A program made the position numbers and the translations under genes. Below are positions 1 to 11,486 of a DNA stretch of 64,000 bases, one piece after another. Position 1 is the stretch's first letter. Every line of letters starts with the position of its first letter. The notes under the pieces are model-generated. The model searched no databases. It was not told the DNA's origin and was given only the letters and a program-made list of their open reading frames with translations. Origin of the DNA: Apostichopus japonicus (taxonomy: Eukaryota > Echinodermata > Holothuroidea > Aspidochirotida > Stichopodidae); contig NC_092564.1 in the NCBI RefSeq assembly GCF_037975245.1, positions 16,754,984 to 16,818,983 on the forward strand, in the 5' to 3' direction.

Positions 1-777
1 TTACAGGAGGATCTAAAATACATACATACATACATACAAATGCTGGAGCTTTGAATAATTCATGAGTCAGTCAAATACAGTAGTACCATTGCTGATACTA
101 TGCTAGGGCACTATTTAAAACTCACCACATAAGGATTCTAATATTAATCAGGTTTTCATTAATGTAGGTATTTGCTTGAACATGTTTTTCTTGTTTCCTG
201 AAAGTGGAAAAGATTTGTTTTCCTTGTCTGTGGAAAGTGGAGAAAACTGAAAAAAATTACACGTCTAGTTAAATCATCTACAGTACCATTCATTATATAA
301 AGGGAAAGTGAATACGTCGTGAACATTATAGTCCTTGGTATTCCACCAACACCACACTTAGGGTGGCCACTGTCATGACATCAAAATGGAGGGGATGTAC
401 ACAGAAGACCCTAGTAGATGTATGTAGGGATGGGATAGGTGCTTATGTACGATTTACCAAGACATTGATGTGCACATATATAGTTTTGTGTGGGTGGTAG
501 ATGGTAAGCCATACAGACATGAAGTGAGATGATGCTATTGATGTCGTAGTGACCCAAACCAATCACAGTATTTGCGTCTAGCAATTTTGGACACCCCCCA
601 TTCTGGACTTTGGTGGTATGGTCCCCGCTAGTTTGGTCCATGCTAGTTAGGTTGACCTTATAGCCACCTAGAATGAAAGTTGATGCAATGTGGTAGCAAT
701 CTCTGCATCTCATACCTATAGCTGCTGCCGTACAGATAAGCCCTCTATCTTATATTGCACTGTCTTGTAACTTTAAA
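1..777. other. No gene seen
   Basis: A short (CATA)n run is at 21-39; otherwise this is AT-rich unique-looking sequence. It is probably an intron of gene 1, because the first visible exon starts in phase 0 and needs an upstream A exon. Confidence 0.5.
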
Positions 778-1040
778 GGCATGCATGCATCATAGCCTAT
801 ATAGGTATGTATGCATCATAGCCTATATAAAGGCATATTTGCATCATAGCCTATATATAGGCATGCAAGCATCGTAGCCTATATAGGCATGCATGCATCA
901 TAGCCTATATAGGCATGCATGCATCATAGCCTATATAGGCATGCATGCATCATAGCCTATATAGGCATGCATGCATCATAGCCTATATAGGCATGCATGT
1001 ATCATAGCTATATAGGCATGCATGTATCATAGCCTATAGC
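778..1040. repeat. 26-bp tandem repeat with GCATGC palindromes
   Basis: About ten copies of GGCATGCATGCATCATAGCC plus TATATA, with edge copies more diverged. Each unit contains the self-complementary GCATGCATGC and AGCCTATATAGGC, so every repeat can form alternating hairpins. It lies in the putative intron before gene 1's first visible exon. Confidence 0.9.
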
Positions 1041-1520
1041 TTAGTAACAGTTTGTCACACTTTGGTGCACCATTAGTATATACCTATTTATACTCCACAT
1101 CTTATATTGTTCTGTGTAAATTGAGGGCCTTCCAGCAGCATTAAGGCTATTGGTTACTGGTCTGGCCTAGGAGCCTGGTCTGGGCAAGTGGTATTTATTG
1201 GCATTTAGTACATTTGGCAATATTGGGAGGCAATTGAGTGCAGTGGGGGGGGGGGGATAACTGGAGCCCGAGCGGATTTCTGAATTATTGAGAGCTCGTC
1301 ATTCATGATAGCAGTCTTCAATGTAACACTTAAGACAATACCTTGAAATGATCATATAATGGTGTGGTGGTACATGTTACATCACACAGCAAGAGACAGG
1401 ACTAACTATCTTGACAATTTAACAATCTTTGGACATGCTTGTATTGTGTGGGTGGTTGTCGGAAGATGTTGCATCACAGGCCTATAGCTGGATAACCTTT
1501 ATTGATTTCATCTCTGACAG
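1041..1520. other. Intronic sequence, no gene seen
   Basis: Contains a poly-G run at about 1245-1257 and no other recognisable feature. It ends in the acceptor of the B-module exon at 1521. Confidence 0.5.
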
Positions 1521-1674
1521 GATGCTATTGCTAATGCTGATCTGTCCGGCGTTGGCTGTGGTAAATATTTGCACGTCTGCGCCCGTATCAAGAAGGGTGA
1601 AGCCAATCCCGATTTTGAACTCTTGGACGAAGGCGTCCCCTCGACCACCGGATGTTCTCCAGTAACCTGCGGGG
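1521..1674 (+). CDS. Gene 1 B-module exon
   Basis: The acceptor is TCTCTGACAG and the donor GGTGAGT. The exon enters in phase 0 and leaves in phase 1. It reads DAIANADLSGVGCGKYLHVC, then ARIKKGEANPDFELL and GCSPVTCGG. The four cysteines have the family C-x6-C and C-x4-C spacing. The ending GCSPVTC and the ARIKK/DFELL core resemble the B2 subtype of gene 2. Confidence 0.85.
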
Positions 1675-2093
1675 GTGAGTCAAACTTAAAGAGATGACTG
1701 CATTTGGCAAATAATTTTAACAGAATAGAATAACTTTTAATATTGCTCTTTATGCTATTAACACTGAATGAATCAAAAATGATTTTAATGCTCAGGCTTC
1801 ATGGCCATTAAAGCTGCTAACATCATCACTTATAGCCCTGCCCCACCATTCCACATAATGATCTCAAATATGAATTTGGAGGTAGTCTCCTGCCAACCAC
1901 CCCCTTGCCCCCCCCAAAAAAAATGAATTTGGTAATTGCATAATGGTCACCACCATAAAATGATATAATGTCAATTACTTACCCACTTTTTTCTTGGGGG
2001 GGGGGGGGAAGGAGGAAAAGACATTTAAATAGACCTAAAAAAAAAAAGGGAAAAAAATATATAAAGTACAACATTTGTCATGTTTTAATACAG
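1675..2093 (+). other. Intron of gene 1 (B to A)
   Basis: GTGAGT donor and TACAG acceptor, phase 1, 419 bases. It holds a C-run, two A-runs and a G-run but no coding signal. Confidence 0.8.
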
Positions 2094-2392
2094 AAGCACC
2101 TCAGGAGACTCCTCACATCACCCCTACGGCCATATCAGTCGTCACCCTTCCGAGGAGAGACACTCTGTCAGTTACCGTCGGAGAGGTCAATAACATAAGA
2201 CTGGACGTGAGCGTGGATTTTGACCCCTCGGATACGGACGACGTCTCCGGTACCAATAACTGGCGAATCATCGTCTGGTTCTCTAACGAGGGTAACGGCG
2301 TCTCAGGCTCACGCATAGCAGAGACGGAGGACACCCTCACGACACAACAGAAAAATCAACCTCTCACTGCTCCGGGACCTCTGAGGTTCCAG
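2094..2392 (+). CDS. Gene 1 A-module exon (divergent, long N-terminal linker)
   Basis: The acceptor is AATACAG and the donor AGGTATTA; the exon enters in phase 1 and leaves in phase 0. It encodes about 100 aa without cysteine. A Pro/Thr-rich start (EAPQETPHITPT) is followed by VGEVNNIRLDVSVDF, TDDVSGTNNWRIIVWFSNEG and EDTLTTQQKNQPL. These match the A-module landmarks (DVTTDV-x-V-x-F, LW..LWFSK, TL..Q..QP). DTDDVSG places it nearer the beta subtype and nearest the last visible A exon of gene 2 (63179-63447). Confidence 0.85.
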
Positions 2393-3187
2393 GTATTAAA
2401 AAAATATCTCATAAATCAAAGAAGAAAACAAAACCAAGAAAAGAGCAGATCAAATTTCACCTAACGCTTTGGGCTTAACTGGTTGTCATAACGACAGATT
2501 AAAGGAGACCTGAAAGGGAGAAAAAAATCTTGGTTTGTTCTGACCTCATGGAAATTATATGGTATCTGAGTTATAGGCTGCCAAGTGTTAAAGGTTAATT
2601 CCATGTCCCCCAATTAGACTTATGAACATACACACACAAAGGAGGAGAAATGTGCAATCCTGCACCATGCACTGCCTTCCCCGGCATACCTCTACAACCT
2701 GTCAAAAGTGCCTCAAATGATGAGCCACAAGTGGCAGTGTAAACAGAACAATTTTCAGACATTTTGTCCCCACCATAATGTAAAGATGCGATAATAATTC
2801 AGGCTACTAACTGGCTAAATGCAAGTGGATTTTGCAGTTTGCCAGTAGAAGAAAAGAGGGCACTTGCATTTTTCTGCCAGTAGACATAAAAAAATGTAAA
2901 CATCAATATTAATACAGTGACTGATTAGTGTGGTGGGAACTTTAGCGAGTAGATTTTTAAACACTTTTTATTATTTACCAAGTGGCTGAAATTTTGATAT
3001 TCTTTCCCTTACCATGCTACAATTTTCTTTCTAACAAAAGTGACAATTTCCTGCAACACATTTGATTCTACTTTAGTCGATGCATTTTTCTCTTGTGTCT
3101 TATAACCTGGGTCATATTAGCTGTTATAGTTGTTGTTGTTCTTTTCTTTGTGAGGTTGAAGTTTTCTCACTCTTTAATGCTTTTCAG
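2393..3187 (+). other. Intron of gene 1 (A to terminal B)
   Basis: GTATTA donor and TTTTCAG acceptor, phase 0, 795 bases. No further feature seen. Confidence 0.8.
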
Positions 3188-3334
3188 GGTGTGACAGTCC
3201 GAATGAATGTGGGCAACACTAAGTGTAAGCTGATTAGTTTTGTATGTGCCAGGCTGAAGAAGTTGAACCCAAGCCCTGATTACACTATGACCCCCAAACA
3301 AGTCTCAGGCTGTACACCAGTGGAATGCTCCTAA
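3188..3334 (+). CDS. Gene 1 terminal B-module exon with stop codon
   Basis: The acceptor is TGCTTTTCAG. The exon reads in phase 0: GVTVRMNVGNTKC, then KLISFVCARLKKLNPSPDY, then GCTPVECS and TAA. All four family cysteines and the C-x6-C and C-x4-C spacings are kept, but the CGK motif is lost. The protein ends one residue after the last cysteine, so this is a dedicated C-terminal module. Confidence 0.85.
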   Translation, partial: GVTVRMNVGNTKCKLISFVCARLKKLNPSPDYTMTPKQVSGCTPVECS

Positions 3335-3820
3335 GAGAGGATATCTTAAGGTAAGATAATATTTTTAATCAATTGTAAAATGGTTTTATACTGTTGCGTC
3401 ATATCCTTCAAGTCCTTTCAATGACTTTATGCTGTTTTTTTTCTGTTTTCTCCTTATAAAATTGAAATGATGATATTACCTTGGAAAAAATGGTTCAATT
3501 ATGTGACAGGATGTTATTTTATGTTGGGTTTGTGATCGAAGGACTTTGTTACAACTAAACTGTGATTTCAGTTACGGAGGGGTCCTGATTGCATCAGTGA
3601 AAATTACTGAAAATTAAAGACTGTTTGATGTGATGTCTATGTGACATCACAAATTATGGTGGAATGTACTTATCTCAATCAAATGAACAAATTACAAAAT
3701 TGTATATTTCAGCAACAGAATTAGCTAATAAGATATGTTCCTTGCTATTTGCTCTGTTATACAAATTTTTGAAACTCCAGATTTTTGTCATCCCTTTAAT
3801 AAATATCACATTTTAAGATA
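3335..3820 (+). other. Probable 3' UTR of gene 1
   Basis: Non-coding sequence after TAA, ending near an AATAAA at 3798-3803. A donor-like AAGGTAAGATA at about 3349-3359 leaves open a spliced 3' UTR that would continue in a distal exon (acceptor-like TTCATTTCAG at 6125-6134, AATAAATAAAA at about 6438-6449). The sequence does not decide between these. Confidence 0.4.
3798..3803 (+). terminator. Candidate polyadenylation signal AATAAA of gene 1
   Basis: AATAAA lies 464 bases after the stop codon and is followed by T/G-rich sequence (gtttttgttgttgtctgtttg), as expected downstream of a cleavage site. Confidence 0.4.
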
Positions 3821-3943
3821 AGATGGTGTGAACAATTCGTTTTTGTTGTTGTCTGTTTGTCATTTTTCTGCAACTTGTTTAATAATTTTCCTGGACCAAA
3901 ACCCATTCATGTTTTGGATTTATTTTGGATAGCTTTAGGAATC

Positions 3944-4292
3944 ACAAATGATTTCAATTATATATATATATATTCATTTACATTTGTCGTTTACTCCATT
4001 ATTTACAAAGTCTGATCAAAAGTATCTCTTTCGAGATCCGGCTTTAGATCATGTTTGGACTCTAGAGTAAGGCAAATACGTCACCAAAACAGAACTAGTA
4101 ATGTTCGATACAGGTGACAAACGCCTACAGTGGAATTACGACCTTCCTTACCAGTTTCGAACCTGGACATACAATCAGCGTCCATAGCCTAGTGGTTAGG
4201 GTGTCCGCATATAAAGCGGGAGGCCCGGTGGAGGCTGGAATTTTTGCACTGTTCTGGGTTTTTCAACTCATTACGATTTCAATTATATAGAC
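3944..4292 (+). repeat. tRNA-derived SINE, copy lacking its B box
   Basis: A tRNA-like head at about 4178-4245 has an A-box-like TAGCCTAGTGGTTAGGGTGT. It is preceded by about 230 bases (from AATTATATATATAT through TTTCGAGATCCGGCTTTAGA to ACAATCA) that recur at 27131-27365. Compared with the copy at 27363, the B box is deleted: GGCCCGGTGGAGG here against GGCCCGGGTTCGAATCCC there, consistent with loss between CCCGG direct repeats. Confidence 0.7.
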
Positions 4293-5339
4293 GGACAGGC
4301 AACAATAGCAGTCTGGTTTGGTTTTTCATGTCCTTCATCTAAAAGCCTTAAATTTTCCCTTCTTGACAGCACTAACCAGTTCTGGTATACTGCCCCCTAC
4401 ATCTATAGACCAAACTGTTTTCTAGATTTTCATCAATTTTCTGTGACTTCTTAGTTAGTATCGCAACCAGCTTTATTGTAGTCATATTGCTTGTGCTAAG
4501 TGGTGAGAGCGAGGCTTAAATGGTGAAAATATATATGTGTATAAGTGTTGTCTGTTCTGTTACGTCTGACAGTAATAACCATTAACATTGTCAGAAGTTT
4601 AAGGTCAAACTTTCTGGAGTGATTGTAAGTTATTACTGATCAGAGCAATCTGTTTTCTTGGTTACTCAACTTGCTCCCCTCCCCTCCCACCCCATGCCCC
4701 TTTTGACTTGTAGTCCTATCTCATCCATACAGCACTCATAAAACCACAGTATCTGTAAAGCCAGGGCTACACACAATACTTGTGGGTTGCCATGAATTTA
4801 GTTCAACCAGCTGTGGAGGAAGGGGCACCATTTCCCCACCCCTCTCCTTCCCCAGGCAAATCTAGGAAACATTCACAAACAAGAGAAAATCTGCATCTCT
4901 GACACCTCAGCCCATCAGCATGCAGCATCCTGCTAATAACTCCCACTCCAGAGTTTTGATATGTAGAGATAACCCTGTATGAGTTACCATTTACAACCCT
5001 GCAACTGTCCATTGTACTCTTGAAAGAATTGAATGTTGATTGTACATGACTGGTGACCTGGACTTACGATGGAACCAAAAATTGCATGGTCACTTATATG
5101 TTGTTAAAGTTCTCTGAGACTTCTGCATACCTGTTAATAATTGCTTGCCAAAGTCCTTTTTCTGGAAACAACCCTGGAAAGTCATATTTGGAAAGATTAT
5201 TGATAATTGAGAAAAGAAATGAGGAGGTAGTACCTGGTAGGATGTCTTTCCGCCATTTATTTTGTTATATCTGACCTGTTCATCTACCAAATGTTATATC
5301 CTAAACTAATAATGCTTAAAAATGTCTTCCTCATCTGTT
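4293..5339. other. Intergenic, no gene seen
   Basis: AT-rich sequence with short C-rich patches at about 4675-4700 and 4840-4855. ORFs here are short and show no splice context or family similarity. Confidence 0.5.
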
Positions 5340-5712
5340 CCAGCACCCCACCCCCCAACATTCTCTCCACCTCCCCCAACATTCACTCCACCTTCCTCAA
5401 CATTCTCTCCACCTCCTCCAACATTCTCGCCCCTCCCCCAACGTTCCCTCCCCCAACTTTCTCTCCACACCCCTAACATTCTCTCCACCTCCTCCAACAT
5501 TATCTCCCCTCCCCCAACATTATCTCCCCCTCCCCCAACATTATCTCCCCCTCCCCCAACATTATCTCCCCTCCAGCAACATTCTCTCCCCCAACATTAT
5601 CTCCCAATCCCCCCAACATTCTCTTCCCCTCTCCCAACATTCTCTCCCCCAACATTCCCTCCCCCTCCCCCATCATTCTCTCCCCTCCAGCAACATTCTC
5701 TTCCTCAGGGAC
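5340..5712. repeat. C-rich minisatellite (CCCCCAACATTCTCTCC-type units)
   Basis: More than 20 imperfect units of about 15-20 bp, built from (C)n-AACATT-(C/A)TCTCC. It is almost purely pyrimidine plus AACA on the + strand. It opens Pro/Ser/Thr-rich ORFs in several frames, which is a by-product of the repeat. Confidence 0.9.
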
Positions 5713-7044
5713 AAGATTCTACTTTAGAACTCACAAAATTGTAACATTGATTTTGTTGTCATGGTTACTCTTCCTTGGCTCTCTAAATTGCTGAGAGTTG
5801 GCTTTGAGTACCCAGTAGAGTCCCATTGCATCCCTGGGGGAATGCTGGAGGGGGGAGGGGCTGTTCAAATCAAGAATTTAATGATCTTTGGGACAATAGG
5901 GTGTATTCTGGATATGTCACAGCCACTTAGATATAGAGTTATAATTTGATACTAGTGTTCTGTGTGGGAGTAATCATGGTTTGTACTAACTGTGTTAGTT
6001 TGAGCAGGGAGTTGTTATGAACTCCCTGTTGAGGCAAATAAGTTCATATCTGAAGATTGCAAAGAATCCTTGATGGAGCCTTGAAACTTGTTGTTATAGT
6101 AAACACTTGGATATCTGACCTCTATTCATTTCAGGGGCAGCAAAACTCAAAGATAAGAGATATATCTGACAATATCATCAGAGTATAAAAAGATGTAAAA
6201 CCACCCTACAGTGCTTTGTTTGCCAGTTGGCAATGTATCACTTATAATAAGGAAAAAAGGGGGTTGGGGGGGGGGGGGTAGTTTGAGAATGGAAACAATC
6301 TGTTTTCTTCAGAATTTCACTAAAAACAATCCAATCATTGCTGAATGCAACATGGAGTGCCGTTTTCTCAGAAAAGGGATCAATTTCATAGGACAATTTT
6401 ACAATTATAATGTGTTTTCTTGTTACTTTATATAATGTAATAAATAAAACACAGATATGGATCCGTCTGCTACTATTTCATGTTTTTAACTTTTATATCT
6501 CATTACTCATTACCATCCATACCTGGTAACCCCTACCTTGTCGGTTTAACTGACAGTTTCAAATTAGGGTAAATTATGCCCATGCTGGTCTAAATTGCCC
6601 ATGCAGTCCTATCATGAATGTGTCTGCTGTGAATAATATTATTTCTCGTCTGGCTAAACAGATCGGGGAGAGCACATTACCGAACAGACTGTGAACTTGA
6701 CATTCACAAACAAGAAAAGGGAACGGATGATTTTATTTTTGCTGCATATTCGTTATTTTTAATGCCGAGTAGCTATGAATCTATGTTGTCCACAGCATAG
6801 ATTATCTCCTCGTGCTGGATTGACGATGTTACCAGACCAATAAACACCCAGTCGACAGGAACACGTCTGTAATATTAGGTCATTGGTTGTGACTATGATA
6901 TCAGACACTCTTGACCTCCTTACCACAAATAAAAAAAATGATTTAAGGCTGTCTATCCAGCTGTGTTAAAAAAAAAAAATTTTAAAAACCTTTTTGAAGA
7001 GAAAAATGTTTTTCAGTAATTTGTAAAATACTCTCCTAGCTTGC
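5713..7044. other. Intergenic, no gene seen
   Basis: Contains a G-run at about 6259-6276 and AATAAATAAAA at about 6438-6449, a possible distal polyadenylation signal for gene 1 or chance. No coding exon recognised. Confidence 0.45.
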
Positions 7045-7155
7045 TTAATGGGTGTGAAGACTCACGCACATGCTGGTAATCTGACATAGTTTCGAATGAG
7101 GTGTAACAGAAGTGTTAGACACCACGAGTTTGGGGGGAGTCTTCAATGCCTTTAA
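7045..7155. mobile_element. TTAA-flanked MITE, internally deleted copy
   Basis: Starts TTAATGGGTGTGAAGACTC and ends GAGTCTTCAATGCCTTTAA, so the ends are imperfect inverted repeats bounded by TTAA. The interior matches only the outer parts of the 378-bp copy at 22420-22797. TTAA targets are typical of piggyBac-type transposition; no transposase is present. Confidence 0.7.
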
Positions 7156-7734
7156 CATTCAATCGACCAAAACCTTTTATTTATAGTTAGGGACAAAATA
7201 TTGCGATGGGGTTTCAAATAACAGTGCTGAATAATTTTCTCTTCCATATAAGTGTCACATTCTCAGCTAATCCCCTCTCAGCCGTATCCCTGTTAAAAAA
7301 GGCTGACAGCTAATGTAGTCATCAGTTTTGACCAAAAAACAAACACTGCTACTACACCAAGAGAGCGTTGAAACAAAGTGTGTTTGACCTTGTGCCTATA
7401 TCCCCACTAGTTTGCTGTTTCTATGGCTGTGCTGTTAGTGGTAAACATTTTTTTAGAATTACTGCCACAGCGAGAGCCAAGGCCCTTGATATGGATGTAT
7501 GCCATGGACTTAAATATCCTCATTAAATTTCCTGCATTTAAGAGGTCATGATTTATAGGCCAAAAACAAATTCTTCTACCTGCTGTTTCCTCCTCATCTC
7601 ACAAGGTCGTTCTGCGATGTTATTTGTGTTATTTGATAATTGTCACCCACGGTTAAGTATGTGGCATGCCAAAGAGCTCACAAGAAAATGTTCTGTAAGG
7701 TGCAAAATTTAATAAATGATACATTCTGTGGATA
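7156..7734. other. Intergenic, no gene seen
   Basis: Nothing recognised on either strand. Confidence 0.4.
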
Positions 7735-8640
7735 TGACTATGTGTTCCATATGATATGTCTATGTTCTATATGAAACGTCCATATTCTATGGATACATCT
7801 ATGGTCCAACATGCTACATTTATGTTCTCTATGATATGTCCATGTTGTTTGGATATGTCCATGTTTTGTGCATTCATCCATGGTCCAACATGGTACATCT
7901 ATGTTCTCTATAATTTGTCCATGTTCTATGGATATGTCCATGTTTTGTGGATTCATCCATGGTCCAACATGATACATCTATGTTCTCTATGATCTGTCCA
8001 TGTTCTATGGATATGTCCATGTTTTGTGCATTCATCCATGGTCCAACATGATACATCTATGTTCTCTATGATCTGTCCATGTTCTATGGATGTATGTCTA
8101 TGTTTTGTGCATTCATCCATGGTCCAACATGATACATCTATGTTCTCTATGATTTGTTCAATTTCTATGGATATGTCCATGTTTTGGGCATTCATCCATG
8201 GTCCAACATGATACATCTATGTTCTCTATGATCTGTCCATGTTCTATGGATATGTCCATGTTTTGTTGATTCATCCATGGTCCAACATGATACATTTATG
8301 TTCTCTATGATCTGTCCATGTTCTATGGATATGTCCATGTTTTGTGGATTCATCCATGGTCCAACATGATACATTTATGTTCTCTATGATCTGACCATGT
8401 TCTATGGATATGTCCATGTTTTGTGCATTCATCCATGGTCCAACATGATACATCTATGTTCTCTATGATCTGTCCATGTTCTATGGATATGTCCATGTTT
8501 TGTGGATTCATCCATGGTCCAACATGATACATTTATGTTCTCTATGATCTGTCCATGTTCTATTGATATGTCCATGTTTTGTGGATTCATCCATGGTCCA
8601 ACATGATACATTTATGTTCTCTATGATTTATCCATGGTCT
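7735..8640. repeat. 79-bp tandem minisatellite, about 11 copies
   Basis: Unit of the form CATTCATCCATGGTCCAACA, then TGATACATCTATGTTCTC, then TATGATCTGTCCATGTTC, then TATGGATATGTCCATGTTTTGTG. The period of 79 is seen from 8192, 8271, 8350 and 8429. The left end is more diverged. Because 79 is not a multiple of 3, the repeated minus-strand ORFs shift frame at each copy and are artefacts. Confidence 0.95.
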
Positions 8641-11133
8641 CTTAATGGCCTCCTATACATTGTTACATGGACTTCAAAATTGAATCACTATAAAAAGTAC
8701 TAAAATATAACTATTAAACACATTGCATGCTGTATCATAACTATCAAATCCCCCGTAAAGTGTAATGTGACATAAATCTTTAGGTTTAAAAACAAAATTT
8801 TCTGTATAGTTCTGTATATGACTGAAATTGATATGGAAGCTGTTAAAAGTGATCATGAAGGGCTGGATGGGGAACTACATGTAACTTAAAATGTGTGTAT
8901 CTGTGCACAAGTTATGACATATATAATTATGAAATTACTGATTTTTATTGACCAATTTTTGTGTCTTAGTACTGACAGGTGTTTTTTTCCAAGCTTGGCA
9001 GCCCTGTGCTCTAAAAGTGTTGGAATGTGATAATTTGCAAGATAGACGATATTAAGTTCAAGTGATGATACTATACCCTTCAATTTTGTAGGTACTAAAC
9101 AAAAAGATACGGTAGATGACTTTGATGTAAATCTTTCAAGATATAAAATATTTTGTCTAGGGAATTAACATGCTTCAAGTTATAAATTCCAAACACCATA
9201 TGAAAGATATTTATCCTCCACAGTATTGTACGTAACATTGTCAAACCTGTTTCCTTTTTTGATTAATGTCGTCGTTTCTACCTGATGAGTTTAGGAATGA
9301 AATGAAAACTTAATGGTTAGTTGTCACCTATATCAAAAAGTATTTTTATGACCAAATTTATGACAACCAGTTGATAATCTTGGCAATAAATAAAAAAAAT
9401 TAAAGCTACATTCATGATTCATGTTTTCCACTTAAAAGTACATTGCATGTGCTCTTTTTTTGATATTTTATTTCAGCATGACCCCCCCCCCCCGCACCAT
9501 ATATTTTTAAGCACCACCCACAACAATTTTTCTGCATCCTATTCTCCCTAATAGTTCTATGGTCTGCTATTCTCTTTGTCGTAAGATGCAGTCGTCAAAA
9601 TGATTGCCAAAGGAACTTGGAAAGTATAGATCTGTCAAATTTATTTTTCCAAATATTCACCTCGACGTCACTCTAAAGACTGATGGGGCACTTTAATTTG
9701 CTCAAAGATGAAGGTATCAGGTGGTGGTTAATTTGTACGGTGAATTTTTGAACATACTGCACTGTCTAGACAGACCGGAACTCCATATGCAGTTTAATCG
9801 GAGTTAGAATTTAGAATAAGTTATTCTTTAGTTTTAAAGTATCAGAGTATATATGTGTGAACGAACCTTGGTAGCATTTTGTACAGTAGGCGGGTTGGGG
9901 GATGCATGGGGTTGCAATAAGCAGCAGTGGGTATTAGTATATACACCTCACTGTTTTCTATATATCTTGATGTGTAAGTTGCACTTTGTTCAGCAATACA
10001 GATATTCTCATGTTTCTAGACGTTCCCCATGGTTCGTTTGTGAAGAATGACTATATACTGAATTCTGTGTAACAATGAGCTCAATATATTGACCTCTTGA
10101 CCTGAAATGTCTGCTTCCAAAGCAACAAGTTGTCTGGGCCAAGTTAGCCTCTCTTTTCTGCAGCCACACATGTTCTTGTCAATGTTAAAGTGATCTTCAT
10201 TTTAAACTAGATTTAGCAGTCTACAGAAAAATGAAGGATTGCCTCACCAATATATTCCTTTTCATATATTCAAAAATCTGAGATGGAATTATGTAGTGAG
10301 ATGGTTGTTTTTTCTAGTCTCTGGAAGCAACTGTTGGTGTTTTATTTCTGTCACGGCATCCACTTGATCATTTGAAATTAAATAAAAGCACCCGCTGTTT
10401 TCCAGACACATTTGCATATAGTACGATTATGATGATCATGTGGAATATTTCTAGCTGTCAATTTTATTGAATCTTTCTGTTGCTGAGTAAAGCAAATGAC
10501 CTCTATTATTACTAAATTTCAGACCTAAAATTTCAGATCTAAAATTTTTATAAAAAAAAAAAATACAGTCCCACAATAAGATGCTTTAACACAGCAAGGT
10601 TTTATGTCATGGAATTTTACCGTCATGAGGTAGATACATGTTCAGTATTACTTGAGTAAACTCGTCTCATTTCCAATTTACATCAAGGTTTGGTGGGTTC
10701 CAAGGATCATATTTACCTAAGAAATGTGCCAGGGGTCATAGAAAGAAAGCCCAGTCTTTGTAAGTGCCCTTGCTTGCCGCACAGTTATAAAGCCATTCAA
10801 ATTTGGTTTCTTAATCATACAGCAGGAAATCCCATGCAACCCGGAAATTCCTCTGTTGGAAACATGTGAGTTATTAAACTGGGAGCACAAGTCAAGTTTA
10901 ATTGATTTGAATGATCCTTTCAAGATCAAAAAACAAGTAGCCGTAATATCTTTCAAGGGAGGAAAAAGACGTATTGTATATTTGTACTTTTTCAGCAAAA
11001 TACAACATGTACAATCTTATCAAAGCAGTTACCTGGGACGGGTTCAATTAGATTCCTTGGATCCTAGTCAAGGGCTGGTGTAGCCAGAAATAGAAAAAAT
11101 ATGGCGGGCAGGGGGAAGGGGGCAGGGGGAGGG
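8641..11133. other. Intergenic, no gene seen
   Basis: AT-rich sequence with a C-run at about 9482-9494. ORFs are short and lack domain motifs. A G-rich patch at 11100-11132 precedes the next MITE. Confidence 0.4.
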
Positions 11134-11486
11134 TTAAAGTGAACCGAGTGCAGACAGCGTGAAAAAGTTGACTTTCTGTTGCTTGCAAGTAACGTTTTCT
11201 TTGTGTCGCTACAAAATGCCGACAGTAATGAAACGTGATACCTTGTTATCTTTAGCTGGACCTGAGATGTCCATCGCTGCTATGTACACTGTGTTGTGAG
11301 TATTGACCGCAGCTGTATGTATTGACTGTACACTAGTGTCTACTTACCAATGGTAGCAAGCTGTGTGTGTGTATTTTCTGGGATCCATAGGGGTGTCTAA
11401 CACTTCTGTTACACCTCATTCGGGTTCTCAACTAGGTCAGATTACCGGCATTAGACGTTTCTTTTTGCGCGAGTCTTCACACCCTG
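11134..11486 (-). mobile_element. TTAA-type MITE, reverse copy
   Basis: This is the reverse complement of most of 22420-22797. Shared blocks include CTTTCTGTTGCTTGCAAGTAA, TATCTTTAGCTGGACCTGA, AACACTTCTGTTACACCTCA and GCGCGAGTCTTCACACCCT. The left end is TTAAAGTGAACCG (diverged) and the right TTAA is lost. Confidence 0.75.

Larger units (their letters stand above)
1521..3334 (+). other. Gene 1 (3' part): modular A/B-repeat protein, last three coding exons
   Basis: Three exons (1521-1674, 2094-2392, 3188-3334) join as B module, A module, terminal B module and stop, giving 199 codons plus TAA. Junction phases (B exit phase 1, A exit phase 0) agree with the larger gene downstream. The 5' part lies left of the window: no A exon or start is visible in 1-1520. 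The family is unrecognised; homology to gene 2 is seen directly in shared Cys spacing, GC-x-PV-x-C ends and exon phases. It is a tandem paralogue on the same strand, about 20 kb upstream of gene 2. Confidence 0.8.

Noticed and set aside
5322-5744. 140-codon Pro/Ser/Thr-rich ORF
   Set aside because: Low-complexity C-rich minisatellite opens several frames; no start or splice context.
7738-8611. Series of ORFs with WTMDE-like repeats on both strands
   Set aside because: They arise from the 79-bp minisatellite, whose period is not a multiple of three, so the frame cannot stay open across units.
7735-8640. CRISPR-like array
   Set aside because: Units are contiguous tandem copies with no unique spacers, in eukaryotic DNA.
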